A model generated the notes under the pieces. That model was given only the letters and a program-made list of their open reading frames with translations. It made no database searches and was not told the origin of the DNA. Positions 22,865 to 34,112 of a stretch of 64,000 nucleotides of DNA are shown here, in pieces. This stretch comes from Rosa chinensis. Its lineage: Eukaryota; Streptophyta; Magnoliopsida; Rosales; Rosaceae. Every line of letters starts with the position of its first letter. Positions within the stretch are counted from its first letter, which is position 1. The position numbers and the translations under genes were made by a program. Location of the stretch: the NCBI RefSeq assembly GCF_002994745.2, contig NC_037092.1:12329501-12393500 (forward strand), read 5' to 3'.

Positions 22865-23537
22865 GCACTAACCCTGAAACCTAATATTCGTAGCCTTCAA
22901 ACCCCAGAAACCTCCGCCACCCATCTTGAAGCTCTCACCTCCAGAAGCCCAGAACCGGTAGCGCTATCCCCAGAACCGGCCGACAAATACCCGAACCGGC
23001 CCCCAAAAATACCGATATCCTCTCTGCCCGGTTCGAAGCTTTCCTCCCTGCCTACTGCTACCAAACTTCACCAGTAGCTGCAGTCGGACCCCAGATCACC
23101 GGAGCCGAAAAATCACCATCGGAACCGGCCTGGAACCACTCGAACCGGCCGCCTAAAGCAACTGAACCACCAAACCGCCGCCTGAAGCATTTGCCTCTAC
23201 TTCAGTCAACCAAGCCCATTCGGTCAACCCTAGGCCCAAACTCAGCCCAAGGCCCAGAAGCAGAAACAGATCCGCCAAAGCCCAGAAACAAGCCCTTTGA
23301 CGTCAGCATCCAGACTGCCACGTCAGCCGCCAGTTAGCGCCCAATCAGCCTGCCACATCAGCTTCAGAGCGCCACGTCAGCACCCGGAAGCCACGTCAGC
23401 ACCTGTGGTCAACGACTAGTCAACGCTGGTTAACACTTTTCCGGCCACTTTCCGATGACTTTCCGGCGACTTTCCCGGCCATCTACAGTAACTTCAGGCG
23501 ACTTTTTCCGATCAAGGATTTCCGACCATTTTTCAAG

Positions 23538-23914
23538 GTAAATCTTTTCTAAAAGTTCCTTTTTTTTTTTAATTTCTTCTTCTTTTCTCGGGGACTTCCA
23601 ACATCCCTTCTCCTACCCCCCTTTATTCTTCATAGGGGAGACCATAAGCCGAACTGTGGGGGTTCGTGCTCACTCCAAGCTTGGAGCTTGTAGAGTCCTC
23701 CAAACTTAGAGTTTGTTGAGAAGAAAACGATCGACCACATACATCGTTGTTTCGATCTAATCCAAAACCCCTCTTGGAATCGGATTTTTCTTAGAAGCGA
23801 CTACGCTCAGAAAATCCCTCATTTCTTGGAAGCGACTACGCTCAGGAATTTAATAGTTTTTCGTGGTAGCCCTTTTCGCCCCGAAACTAACCCTAATCTT
23901 GTGTTGTTTTTTAG
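23538..23914 (+). other. putative intron in the Copia B leader
   Basis: Donor-like caag/gtaaat at 23538 and acceptor gttgttttttag ending at 23914. The next bases are gATGAG, so the gag ATG is the first codon after the acceptor. The acceptor is also present in element A. Inferred from sequence only. Confidence 0.4.
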
Positions 23915-23915
23915 G

Positions 23916-25004
23916 ATGAGTTACCTGAACAAGTTGAACTTTGTTCCACTAGAGACAACTGGCGCGGGATACCATAGGTGGGTCCAAGATGTTCGCCAAC
24001 ATCTTAAGGCTGATGGACTTCTAGAAGCCATCCAAGAGCCTAGTCAGAACGTGCTCTCCATTGAGCAAGCTACTGCTTTTGAAGCAAATCAAGCTAAAGC
24101 CATCATTCTCATGACAAGGCACATGAATGACGCGCTCCAAAGTGAATACCTCAATGAGGAAGACCTAAGAAAGCTATGGGTAGAACTTGAGCAGCGATTT
24201 GGCAACGTTCGTGACTCCCTGCTTCCTGATTTAGAAGTGCAATGGCATAGCCTCTACTTCTGTGATTTCAAGTCTGTGCTTGATTATAACTCGGAAGCTC
24301 TTCGTATTAAGTCTCTGATGGAGTTTTGTGGCCAAGCCATAACTGATACGATGTTGATCGAGAAGACTCTCTTTACCTTCCCCGTCTCTGCCCTGATGAT
24401 TTCAAAGAATTATCGGATTGATGTGAAAGCAGGTCGTATCACAAGATTTCATGAGCTTATTGGCGCCATGAACGTAGCTGAAAAGCACGACAACATACTT
24501 GTGAAGAACTATAAAGCTAGACCCGTGGAAACTAAGTCTATTCCGGAGTCTAACTATAGTCGCGCCCCCAAGGGAGGACGCAAGGAGCGAAACCTTAAGA
24601 GTAGGGACAATTCTGGACGTTCTGGTCCATATTCTCGCCCTAAAGAGGAAGGAAATCGCCAAGAGAGGCGTGCACGGAACCGTGGAGGTCAACGTGTGAA
24701 GAGAGAGAGAGGCGGAGCCTCCAGCTATGGTGGTGACGCCACCAAGAGTAATAGTCGTCCAAATCATGCACCAAAAGCGTCTCGATCAAGGGAGCCTGAC
24801 CATAAAGATGTTTGTCTTCGATGTGGATCAAGTGGACAGTGGGCAAGGAAGTGTACTGCATCCCAGAACGTTGCCAACGCATACAAGATGTATCGTGAAG
24901 CAAGGGAGGCAAATTACATGGATCAAGAAGATCAAGATGGAGATCTCGATCTAAGGGTGGAAGACTACAAGGATCAAGACCCAGAAACTGGCGATTTTGA
25001 TTGA
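23916..25004 (+). CDS. copia Gag (362 aa), element B
   Basis: Starts at ATG 23916; the open frame upstream (to 23826) lacks family similarity. The capsid part (MSYLNKLNFVPLETTGAGYHRWVQDVRQHLKADGLL and the following helical region 'LWVELEQRFGNVRDSLLPDLEVQWHSL', residues ~1-200) is a copia-type gag. A basic Arg/Gly-rich stretch follows (about 225-290), then a zinc knuckle C-LR-C-GSSG-Q-WARK-C in which the histidine of CCHC is glutamine. Ends DPETGDFD. It would form the particle that packages the RNA; with a broken knuckle, RNA binding is doubtful. The ORF itself is intact. Confidence 0.9.
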   Translation: MSYLNKLNFVPLETTGAGYHRWVQDVRQHLKADGLLEAIQEPSQNVLSIEQATAFEANQAKAIILMTRHMNDALQSEYLNEEDLRKLWVELEQRFGNVRDSLLPDLEVQWHSLYFCDFKSVLDYNSEALRIKSLMEFCGQAITDTMLIEKTLFTFPVSALMISKNYRIDVKAGRITRFHELIGAMNVAEKHDNILVKNYKARPVETKSIPESNYSRAPKGGRKERNLKSRDNSGRSGPYSRPKEEGNRQERRARNRGGQRVKRERGGASSYGGDATKSNSRPNHAPKASRSREPDHKDVCLRCGSSGQWARKCTASQNVANAYKMYREAREANYMDQEDQDGDLDLRVEDYKDQDPETGDFD

Positions 25005-25355
25005 GTCTTTTTATTTTCCAAGACATGTAGGCAAATTGCCATATTACTTTTGTAGTAAATGCCAATTTCTTCAAAGTAGGCATACTCAATGTAAAAGTGA
25101 TGTCTAGAAAGGTTTTGAGATCAGTGGTACTTAAGCGAGCTTCGCTCCACCGACATCTCTCTACTCACCTGGTCACATTTACATTGGAATTACCGAAAGA
25201 AGTTAGACGACTGCCATTGTTTTGTATTAACTAGTTTATTGGATTAGATTTTCTTTGGTTAAAAGAAACGATGATGTAATTCCGTTTGGCTTATTAATAA
25301 AAGTTGAGTTCTTTTCTTTATGACTCATTTTTAATTACGAACTTTTCTTTTAGGA
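25005..25355 (+). other. gag-pol spacer with acceptor-like site
   Basis: Stops occur in the pol frame, so readthrough cannot join the ORFs. It contains an aataaa-type signal (ttattaataaaag, near 25290) and ends in a pyrimidine-rich acceptor, acttttcttttag (25353), two bases before the pol ATG (25356). Element A keeps the 'ttatgaataaaat' counterpart but has lost the acceptor together with the protease. Confidence 0.5.
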
Positions 25356-28300
25356 ATGGATGAACTTCAATGTCTTGCAGATAGTGCGACTACGCACACC
25401 ATTCTATGACATAGGCAATTATTCTTAGAGATGTTGCCTACATATTCATCTGTGACTACGATGGCTGGGCCATCAAGTTTAGTTCAAGGACATGGAATGG
25501 CCCAATTCCTTTTGCCCAATGGCACCTTGATTAAAGTCACTGAAGCTCTCTACGCTCCTAAGGCAAATCGAACCTTATTGAGCTTCAAAGATATAAGAGC
25601 TAACGGATTCCATGCGGAAACGCATAGTGAGAACGGAATAGAATTCCTTTGCATTACCTCTAATGATTGCGGAAGAAAGCGCATCTTAGAGAAGCTTATG
25701 TGTCAATCTAGTGGACTTTATGTCACTACAATTCGACCAATTGAATCCAATAATGTCATAAGAGAAGATCTCTTGGATTCAGACACATATTGGCTTTGGC
25801 ATGACCGACTAGGACATACTGGTCGTGATATGATGCTCCGTATACTTAAGACTTCACACGGGCATCCTTTCTTCAGAGTGAGAAGAAGCAAGAATCAAAA
25901 ATTGATTCCAGGACTTAGCAAGACCGCAAAGATTGCAGCTTCTGGCGCTGCTGCTATCTTGGGCCGCCAAAAGGTCGCCCCTGTCCCTAGTGATGACGCC
26001 AGAATTGGCGCCAACCATGAGCATGACACCATGGTTGCTCCTCCCAGTGGCCATGACGCCACACAATCCAATTTCCATGGCTCTAACGCCATAATGGGAG
26101 ATGTAGTCACACACTTTGCTTCTAATAGCGCTACAGACTCTCAGGCCCAACCAAAATCCTCATTGGTTGCTTCTAAGGCCCCTCGCTCATTTTGCAAAGC
26201 TTGTTCCTTTGGGAAATTAGGACCGAAACCGTCCTATGCAAAGGATCCAAAAATACTCATTCCGTTCTTACAGAGAATCCAAGGGGATATCTGTGGACCA
26301 ATTCAACCATCATGCAGACCTTTTAAATACTTTATGGTATTGGTTGATGCGTCGACACGATGGTCACATGTCGCGCTATTGTCCACTTGAAATGCTGCTT
26401 ATGCTAAACTCCTCGCCCAGATTATCCGTCTACGGGCTCACTACCCTGACCATCCTATTCAGTCGATTCGACTTGATAATGTTGGGGAGTTTACATTGAA
26501 AACGTTCGATGACTATTGCATGTCACTGGGGATTGATGTAGAACATCCAATTCCCCATGTTTATACCCAAAACGGTCTCGCAGAAGCCGCTATCAAACGA
26601 CTACAAATGATAGCGCGGACATTGGTTATGCGCACCAATCTCCCTGTTTCTGCTTAGGGATATGCAATATTGCATGCAACAACGCTGATTAGTCTACGAC
26701 CCACTGCAACCCAATCCTACTCTGCGTTCCAGCTCGTGACTGGGTACGAGCCTGATATCTCGCATTTATGCATTTTTGGGTGTGCCACCTATGTGCCTAT
26801 TACGCCGCCACAGCGTACTAAGATGGGTCCACAACGGCGAATGGGCATCTATGTTGGCTATGAATCTCCACCCATTATCCGCTACCTTGAACCCTTGATA
26901 GGCGATCTCTTTACTGCTAGATTTGCGGATTGTCACTTTGATGAGACAGTCTTCCCATCGTTAGGGGGAGATAAGAACACAGATGTTCAACAGGAACGAC
27001 AGGAATTATCGTGGTCTGTCCCCACTATGTCTCATCTCTATCCCCGTAACGCACAGTCCGAACTTGAAGTGCGAAGAATAATCGAGCTCCAGAACGTAGC
27101 AGACACTCTGCCTGATGCGTTTTCTGATGTTGCCAAAGTGACTAGATCACACATACCTGCTGCAAACGTGCCTGCAAGGATTGATGTCCCAAATACTGGA
27201 CATCACGCCACTCCTATGACATCAGGAGATGGCGCCATTGCCCAGCATGGCAATGATGTGTCATCTATGGCCGCAGGTCCTGCAAGGAAGCGCGGTAGAC
27301 CAATTGGTTTGAAGGATACTCGCCCTAGAAAGAAAGCGAATGAGGCACAGATAAATCCTTTGATCATTGATACTCAAAATCTGTCCCATGAGAATGTTCC
27401 GGATTACGGTTATGTCCAAGAGACATCATTGGGGGATGCCTCAATGTCAGAACCTATCCATGAGAACGTAGAGATCTCTGTAAATTACACTAGTGTACAT
27501 GGGACGTGGGAACGAAACTCCATCATCATTGATGATGTATTCGCGTATTCAGTGGCGCGTGAGATTATTGAGACCGATGACATCGAACCACACTCCGTTG
27601 ATGAATGCCAACGTAGAGCTGATTGGCCAAAATGGAAAGATGCGATCCAGGCAAAACTCGATTCTCTAGCGAAAAGAAAGGTATTTGGCAAAGTTGTACC
27701 AATACTGCCCAACACCAAACCAGTTGGTCACAAATGGGTATTCGTTAGAAAGCGTAATGAGAAAAACGAGATTGTAAGATACAAAGCTCGCCTTGTGGAG
27801 CAAGACTTCTCACGACGCCCTGGAATCAACTACGAGGAGACCTACTCTTCGGTAATGGACGTCATTACGTTCCGCTACCTTGTCAGTTTGGTAGTTTCCG
27901 AAAAACTGAACATGCAGCTTATGGATGTGGTTACTGCGTATCTATATGGGGATCTAGATACGGAAATATACATGAAGATTCCAGATGGAATTCAGTTACC
28001 CAAATCAAGTGGCTCTAAACCACGGAGCGCGTTTGCGATTAGATTGAAACGCTCATTATATGGATTGAAACAATCCGGATGGATGTGGTATAACCGTCTA
28101 AGTGACTACTTGATTGGAAAGGGATATGTCAACAATGAACTATGCCCATGTGTGTTCATAAAAAGGACAAGTTCCGGATTTGCGATAGTAGCGGTTTATG
28201 TTGATGACATGAACATAATTGGCACCCTTAAAGAGTTAAGGGAAACCGCTGAACACTTGAAATCTGAGTTTGAGATGAAAGATCTTGGGAAAACACGGTT

Positions 28301-29276
28301 TTGCCTTGGTTTAGAACTTGAGCACCTTAGAGATGGTATCCTGATTCATCAATCAGCTTATACCCAAAAGATGCTTAGGCGTTTCAACACTGATAAGATT
28401 AAGCCTTCAAGCACCCCAATGGTCGTCCGTAGTCTTGATCCAAAGAAAGATCCATTCCGTCCAAAAGATGACGACGAAGAAGTGCTAGAGGCAGAAGTGC
28501 CCTATCTAAGTGCAATAGGCCCATTATTGTACTTAGCACATTGCACAAGACCGGATATCTCATTCGCTGTGAACTTGCTAGCTAGATATAGCTCTGCGCC
28601 AACACGACGCCATTGGACTGGTTTTAAAGATATCTTTCGATACCTAAGTGGTACGATTGATATGGGCTTGTTCTATCCCTATAGAGAGAAGATGGATTCA
28701 GACCCATCTAGTGTCAGGGACGCCACATATGGTGGACCGCGTTCCATCTTCCCACCCCAAAACGATATAAGTGTTTTGGAAGGTTTCGCTGATGCTGGCT
28801 ACCTCTCTGACCCACACAAAGGTCGCTCCCAAACTGGTTATGTTTTCACCATGGGAAAGACCGCAATATCTTGGAGGTCTACAAAGCAGACCTTAGTCGC
28901 TACCTCTTCGAATCATGCAGAGATTATTGCTCTTCACGAAACAGTTCGTGAATGCATATGGCTTTGATCTATAGTTACGCATGTTCGAAGCAATTGTGGT
29001 TTGAAATCTCCCACAGATGAGCCAACGAGCATTTGTGAGGATAATGCTGCTTGCATTGAACAAATGAAGCAAGGCTACATCAAAGGCGACAACACCAAGC
29101 ACATATCGCCCAAATTCTTTTACAATCAGCAACAACAGAAGTTCCTCAAGATCAAAGTAAACCAGGTTCGATATGAGGACAATGCGGCAGACTTGTTTAC
29201 TAAGTCATTGCCCAAATCCACGTTCGAGAAACATGTGGCAAGAATTGGCTGGCGGAAATTATCTGAACTCCCATGA
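25356..29276 (+). pseudogene. copia pol: protease, integrase, RT, RNase H (4 stops)
   Basis: One frame throughout, about 1306 codons, with stops at 25407 (TGA), 26388 (TGA), 26655 (TAG) and 28965 (TGA). Protease: MDELQCLADSATTHTI, where the usual DSGA reads DSA. GAG-pre-integrase: YWLWHDRLGHTG. Integrase: zinc HH..CKAC with an unusually long Ala-rich linker of about 100 residues between the HH and CC pairs; acidic residues in GDICGPI, RLDNVGEF and NGLAEAAIKRL. Between integrase and RT is an AT-hook-like KRGRP. RT (RVT_2): HKWVF, GLKQ, YVDD. RNase H: FADAGYLSD, SNHAEIIAL, CEDNAACIEQ. A normal-length copia Pol inactivated by point changes only. Confidence 0.93.
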
Positions 29277-29460
29277 TCGTAGTCATCAGGGGGGAGGCAC
29301 AGACATCAGGGGGAGATGTCTATATGTTCATCTAGAATCGTGAAGGGTGTGTTGTGCTCTTTTTCCCTTTCGACCGAGGTTATTTTTGTCCCACTGGGTT
29401 TTTGTTACTCTGCAAGGTTTTTAACGAGGCAACGAGAGAAGCACCGCGTTTGGACAACAC

Positions 29461-29469
29461 AAGGGGGAG
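29461..29469 (+). other. polypurine tract of Copia B
   Basis: aagggggag immediately upstream of the 3' LTR. Confidence 0.85.
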
Positions 29470-29672
29470 TGTTTAAGGATATCTTTATTTATGTTTAATC
29501 CAAACTCTAGGTTACTTGACCTAGTGGTAATAGGGTTCAATTAGAAGAATCTAGAGATTATCTTTCCTTGTATGATTCTAACTCTATGCATTGTAATCCT
29601 CTATATAAAGAGGCTCCTATTATCAATAAGAATACACAGCAAATTTCTCTCAATTTCTGATTCCCTAAAATA
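29470..29672 (+). repeat. 3' LTR of Copia B
   Basis: tgtttaagg..ctaaaata; the final CA has become TA. Followed by the target duplication ttgat. Confidence 0.95.
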
Positions 29673-29904
29673 TTGATGAGTTTATCGTTAAAATCTTCTG
29701 ATAAAAATTAAAACATGAACACATTTTTGTCGACCAGACAATTGTGTGCAAAATCTTCCATGATAAATATAAAAATATAGTTAATATTTTTGACAATTAA
29801 GTTGTTAGTAAAGTCCCTTTCAAAAAAAAAAAAAAATTAACAGTAAAGTCGTCCATAAAAATTAAAATAAAAAAGATCACACAATTGTTGGTACAGTCCT
29901 CCAA

Positions 29905-30032
29905 CGTGATATTTAGGTGTTGAAGCTTTGGCTAGTTCTTCTGCTTCAGCTTGAAATTCCCGTAAGCCTTTTGAACAGATTTGGGTTCCGCAGTTCTTGA
30001 TGGCGACCGTGAGTTCATCAGAGAGATGAATG
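29905..30032 (-). pseudogene. receptor-like kinase fragment
   Basis: About 125 bases match the kinase gene at about 20,712-20,840 with many differences: 'gatatttaggtgttgaagct', 'cttctgcttcagcttgaaat', 'gcagttcttgatggcgac'. They cover the region from the ATP-binding lysine to the alpha-C/beta-4 region. Nothing else of the gene is near it. Confidence 0.75.
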
Positions 30033-30221
30033 TCTTTTAGATAGATTTGTAAATGGATCAGGTTTGGAGTGGATCAATCTAAATCCAAATATGTCTAGTA
30101 ACAAAAAAATTCAATCCAACACGATCCGATAATCCGACGGATTAACGGATACCTGGTCCACTAGTCTGATCCGTTTATTATAATGAATATTCTTAGATTT
30201 TGAATAATAATATTAATTTCT

Positions 30222-31140
30222 TTTTATCTTTTTTTCTTCTTTTTTTGAATTGAACCCAAATCGGGCGGGCATATAGTTATCTCAAGCCAAAATGGCTGTT
30301 ACATACCATTCCGCTGCCATTTATGGACAAACAAGAAGATGTGGTAGTACTCACAATGGTACATAGAAATAAGTCCTCCCATTAGACATTAAATACATCG
30401 AAAAATAGCGTGAATCCTCATTTGGTACTGCCCCAGAGACTCTAAAGACACAGAGTGCACAAAAACTGCCTAGCTTCTTAATCATATAAGAAATTATTGA
30501 AAAGAGACTAAACTAAAAACTTAGACTAAACTAAATACTTAATTAAATAGCAGCCCAACAGCCCAAGGGATAGTAGGAGCCCAAGGCCCAAATAGCAGCC
30601 CAGCCCAATTCACTTCATCCTCTATATGTAGAAATTGGCGCACACACACCTGCCACAGCGGACAGCCACCATCACAACACACCACACGATTGGAATCTCT
30701 GTGGCCCCCTATCAAAGCACCACCGCCACCGCGCTTCCACCACTTCGAGGACATTGATGAATTCAGACAAGTGCTGACATACCTGATCTAGATGGAAGCG
30801 AATCCCCATTGCCCCACAAACACCAATAGAGCTCTATTGATGATGCCATTGCAGTCACTGCCATTTTGAACCAGACCTCAGTCCGTGTCGTTCCTTCAAA
30901 CTATGTCCACAACCGCCCAAGTCACAAAGAGACAGTGAAGCAAAACCATAACCTATCCCACATCCAAACCTCGAGCACTTCAAAATCTTAGAAGTCGAAG
31001 GACTCTAGATCAACATCACCCATTCGGCAGAATCACGGCAAGGCAAAACCCACGCTAACGCGTAACCCAGTCGGGCAAGAGGAATTCTGCAAACCCTAGA
31101 CCAGAGAAGTGGGCCCGATGTATTAGCTTCCTTAGAGACG
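30222..31140 (-). mobile_element. poly(A) retroposon, minus orientation, copy
   Basis: Starts (plus strand) with T-rich 'ttttttcttctttttttg', then 'tctcaagccaaaatggctgttacataccat', the shared 3' terminal block of this family, then 'gcagcccaacagcccaag' stretches typical of its body. No coding domain. The boundary on the right is approximate. Confidence 0.5.
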
Positions 31141-31271
31141 GAGAATGATTATCAAGACAAAACTTCTATTTTTTTTTTTTTTTTAATCATGATACTTCTT
31201 AAAACTTCAATAGAACATTAAAATAAAATGAAGAGTATCGCCTAATTATGAATTAAATAACCAAAATACTC

Positions 31272-32560
31272 CTTTTTTTTTAATCAACAAATCAATTCTC
31301 ATTCAACTCAAGCCAGAATAGCATGGATACATACATTTCCTTGCCATCTCTATGGGCAAGTCAAGGACGTGTTATGCTAGCACCACTCATTAGGCAACTA
31401 GTGTTCACTTATTCAAAAGCAAGCCTATAACTATGAAAAAACTAGGACATAGTAAATAGGCACAGGTCAACAACAAATTAAATTTTCTACTTGCCTTCCA
31501 AGCTAGGGCTAGGAGGTTTGGGTGAGTCTATCCTCATGGATCCCAAATCCAAAACCTCATAGACCTAGAGCCCAAAACTCGAAGTCCCAAATCAGGATTG
31601 AATTGCAGCACCCAAATTTGTTTGGACACCCAAGAGGGTTTGGGCACTCAAACAAAAATTAGGCCTTCAACATAAAATTGGGCCACAAAACTGATCTGGG
31701 CACCCAACCCAAATTGGATTCGCCCTCTGCAACACCATTCACAATCACGTTCTCCAAACCTTAGTTTCTACGATTGACGTTCGAAGTCACCTTCCTCCAG
31801 AAGTGCCTTGGCCTGTCCAATTGGCCACCGTTCACGACTACGAGTCCAAACGTCCTGTAGCGAGCCTCGTCAAGTTCCTCTTTGACCTGTCAAACCAATT
31901 TTGATCCACTTCAAGCCTAGCTTATTGTCAACCTCCCGTGTCCAAGTCGCTTCCACAACTTTCACAATGCCCATAGATCGGAGTATTGCCAGATTTCCTC
32001 TGTTCTAGGCCCAAGAATTCCTCCTCTACCCTAATTGATCATCTTGTTCCGCCACCATCAAAATCATAATGTCGATCCCAATCGACCAATCTCTCCAATT
32101 GTCAGCAGCCTTAAGCCGTGTTCTACATGGCCTGACTTGGCCCCAATCAATTGAAAAAAACCTCGCTGCAACCTGACATGGAAGAACAATTAGACCTCCC
32201 CATGACTTCCCACACCAGTTGTCGATACCCATACATGCAAGATCCTTTACTTTCGATGCTTCTGAAAGAAAAGAAACAATGTCGTTTGGTGCGAGGAGGA
32301 CCAATTGAAAGCTTGTCGAAAAGAGTCGACGTTGGATAGTCTTAAGAAGGCAACGAGAGGCAGAGAGGGGCTTTGCTTGGTGTTGGCCAAGCCAAGCACT
32401 GCTGATAGAACCCCCAGTCATGATGGCTAGAGTTTGAGAGCGGAAGAGATTCCGTCTCATGGATGTCATTCCATGCTAATGCCAATGTCATTAGAATGTA
32501 ATTTTCCAATGTCATCAAAATTAGAGAATTATGATTAGCACACACGATTCACCATGTGTT
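31272..32560 (-). mobile_element. poly(A) retroposon, minus orientation, copy
   Basis: Left T run (31272-31280), then 'caactcaagccagaatagca' and 'accactcattaggcaactag', matching the copy at 39829. The body has 'cccaaat..' runs and no recognised protein. The right boundary is approximate. Confidence 0.5.
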
Positions 32561-33004
32561 CATTAGCGAAGACAGCTTGGGGGCAATGGCTCTCACTGGA
32601 AAAATAAAGGCATTTATGTCTATGTTTCTATACTAATTTAGTTTTTATTTTTATTTTTTTATTGTTTTATAAAGAAATTTAGCCCCATAGAATGAATATT
32701 TTCTTCAAATTTAGATAACTAGCCCCCACAAAAAAAAATCACCTCTTAGGATATGAGGATTTTTATAGAGAATGAATTATCATATAATTTAACTTTTGCA
32801 AACTTTTCTCTATTCTAAATCTTGTGGCTCTATTTTGAATATGTCTTCATATTGATGATATGGTTATGGGATCAAAAAAATGTTTCTATTTTTGGCAATA
32901 AAAATTTTCTATCATTAAGTAAGATCTGGCATTGCCTGGACCCAATATAAAAAAAAAAAAAATTCAAATATCATGTGTCCGCTAACTAGGTGTCAAAGAG
33001 ACAA
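32561..33004. other. AT-rich intergenic DNA
   Basis: No ORF or repeat with definable ends; several A and T runs. Confidence 0.4.
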
Positions 33005-33013
33005 TAAAATGAG

Positions 33014-33855
33014 GAGATTTTTCTATTGGAATCTCCAAATTTATTCACCGGACCTCCTATGCTTTTTACACATCCTATCAAATTTTCAAATACTAAATTT
33101 ACTTACTAAACCTCACTGAATTTCCTCAAATAATCTCACTCATATAATTTGCAAACAAACTATTATTTTTAAAACAAAAAACTTAGTTAATTTAATGAAT
33201 TAATTACTCTATAAATCTTAATTACATATCCATTCCTTAATCAGACAACATAAATTTTTTTTAATAAAAAAAATTAAACACAAGGTATTGAGTTTTAAAA
33301 ATTAATTTCTAATCAACAAGAAAATAACATGAACTATCTTGCGGGTTTTTTTTAACTTTTTTTTTTTTCCTGTTTTAGCTCTTCAAAAAAAAAGAAGATT
33401 AATCATTTTTTCTTAATGTGTATTTTATGTACCTCATGATTAATTATTTAAATATTTTTAATTGCTAGCTCATTTTTTTTTTTTTTGCCAATATAATGGA
33501 TAGACTTAGATTTAGGTCATAATATGATTTGTTTTGTTTTCCCTCACCAATACGCATTCAACATGTATATCATACATTTTTATGTCACATAATCATAGTT
33601 TTAATTCTTATTAAATATATATGAATGCTTTAATGAGTATGTAGTGAAATTGGAAAATTAAAATAGATAAGGAAAATATAAATAATGCAATATAATATTA
33701 TTGAATTGGAAAGTCTATAGAAAATCAATGTAATATTTTTTTGGTATAATTATTGTCCTTAATAGTAATTTTATAGTAGGTTATATATGTCATTTAATAA
33801 TTCATAATAGAGTGAGGTCAACTGAGCAGATTTGAAGGTCCCAATAGCAACACTC
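33014..33855. mobile_element. non-autonomous MULE, 842 bp
   Basis: A perfect 9-bp duplication taaaatgag (33005-33013 and 33856-33864). Ends gagatttttctattgg and the complement of ccaatagcaacactc pair, with weaker pairing over another 30 bases. The interior is extremely AT-rich and has no ORF. Confidence 0.75.
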
Positions 33856-34112
33856 TAAAATGAGGGGAATGAAATCCATATTATCCATCTTACAATCCAT
33901 ACTCTATATTTTCTTTTTTAATTAGTAATTTAAATTTTATCTTTTATAAAAAATTTTACTAAACAAAAAATGCGAAGTGTGAATTATAAAATAAAGAGTA
34001 TGGATTTCACTCTACTAAAATGAAAGTAAAGATTTTCATGAATTCAATTTGTACTGTTTTTAAGTTTATTCTAGTTAGACCCCAAGGTTCCCAATACTAC
34101 ACTCGGCGAATC

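Larger units (their letters stand above)
22647..29672 (+). mobile_element. Ty1/copia LTR retrotransposon, element B (7.0 kb)
   Basis: Flanked by the 5-bp duplication ttgat (22642-22646 and 29673-29677). LTRs of 203 bp each (22647-22849, 29470-29672) differ at about nine positions by eye. The internal order protease, integrase, RT, RNase H is copia type. gag and pol are separate ORFs in the same frame with a 350-bp spacer full of stops. pol has four internal stop codons and no frameshift, so the copy is dead but nearly complete. Confidence 0.96.
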
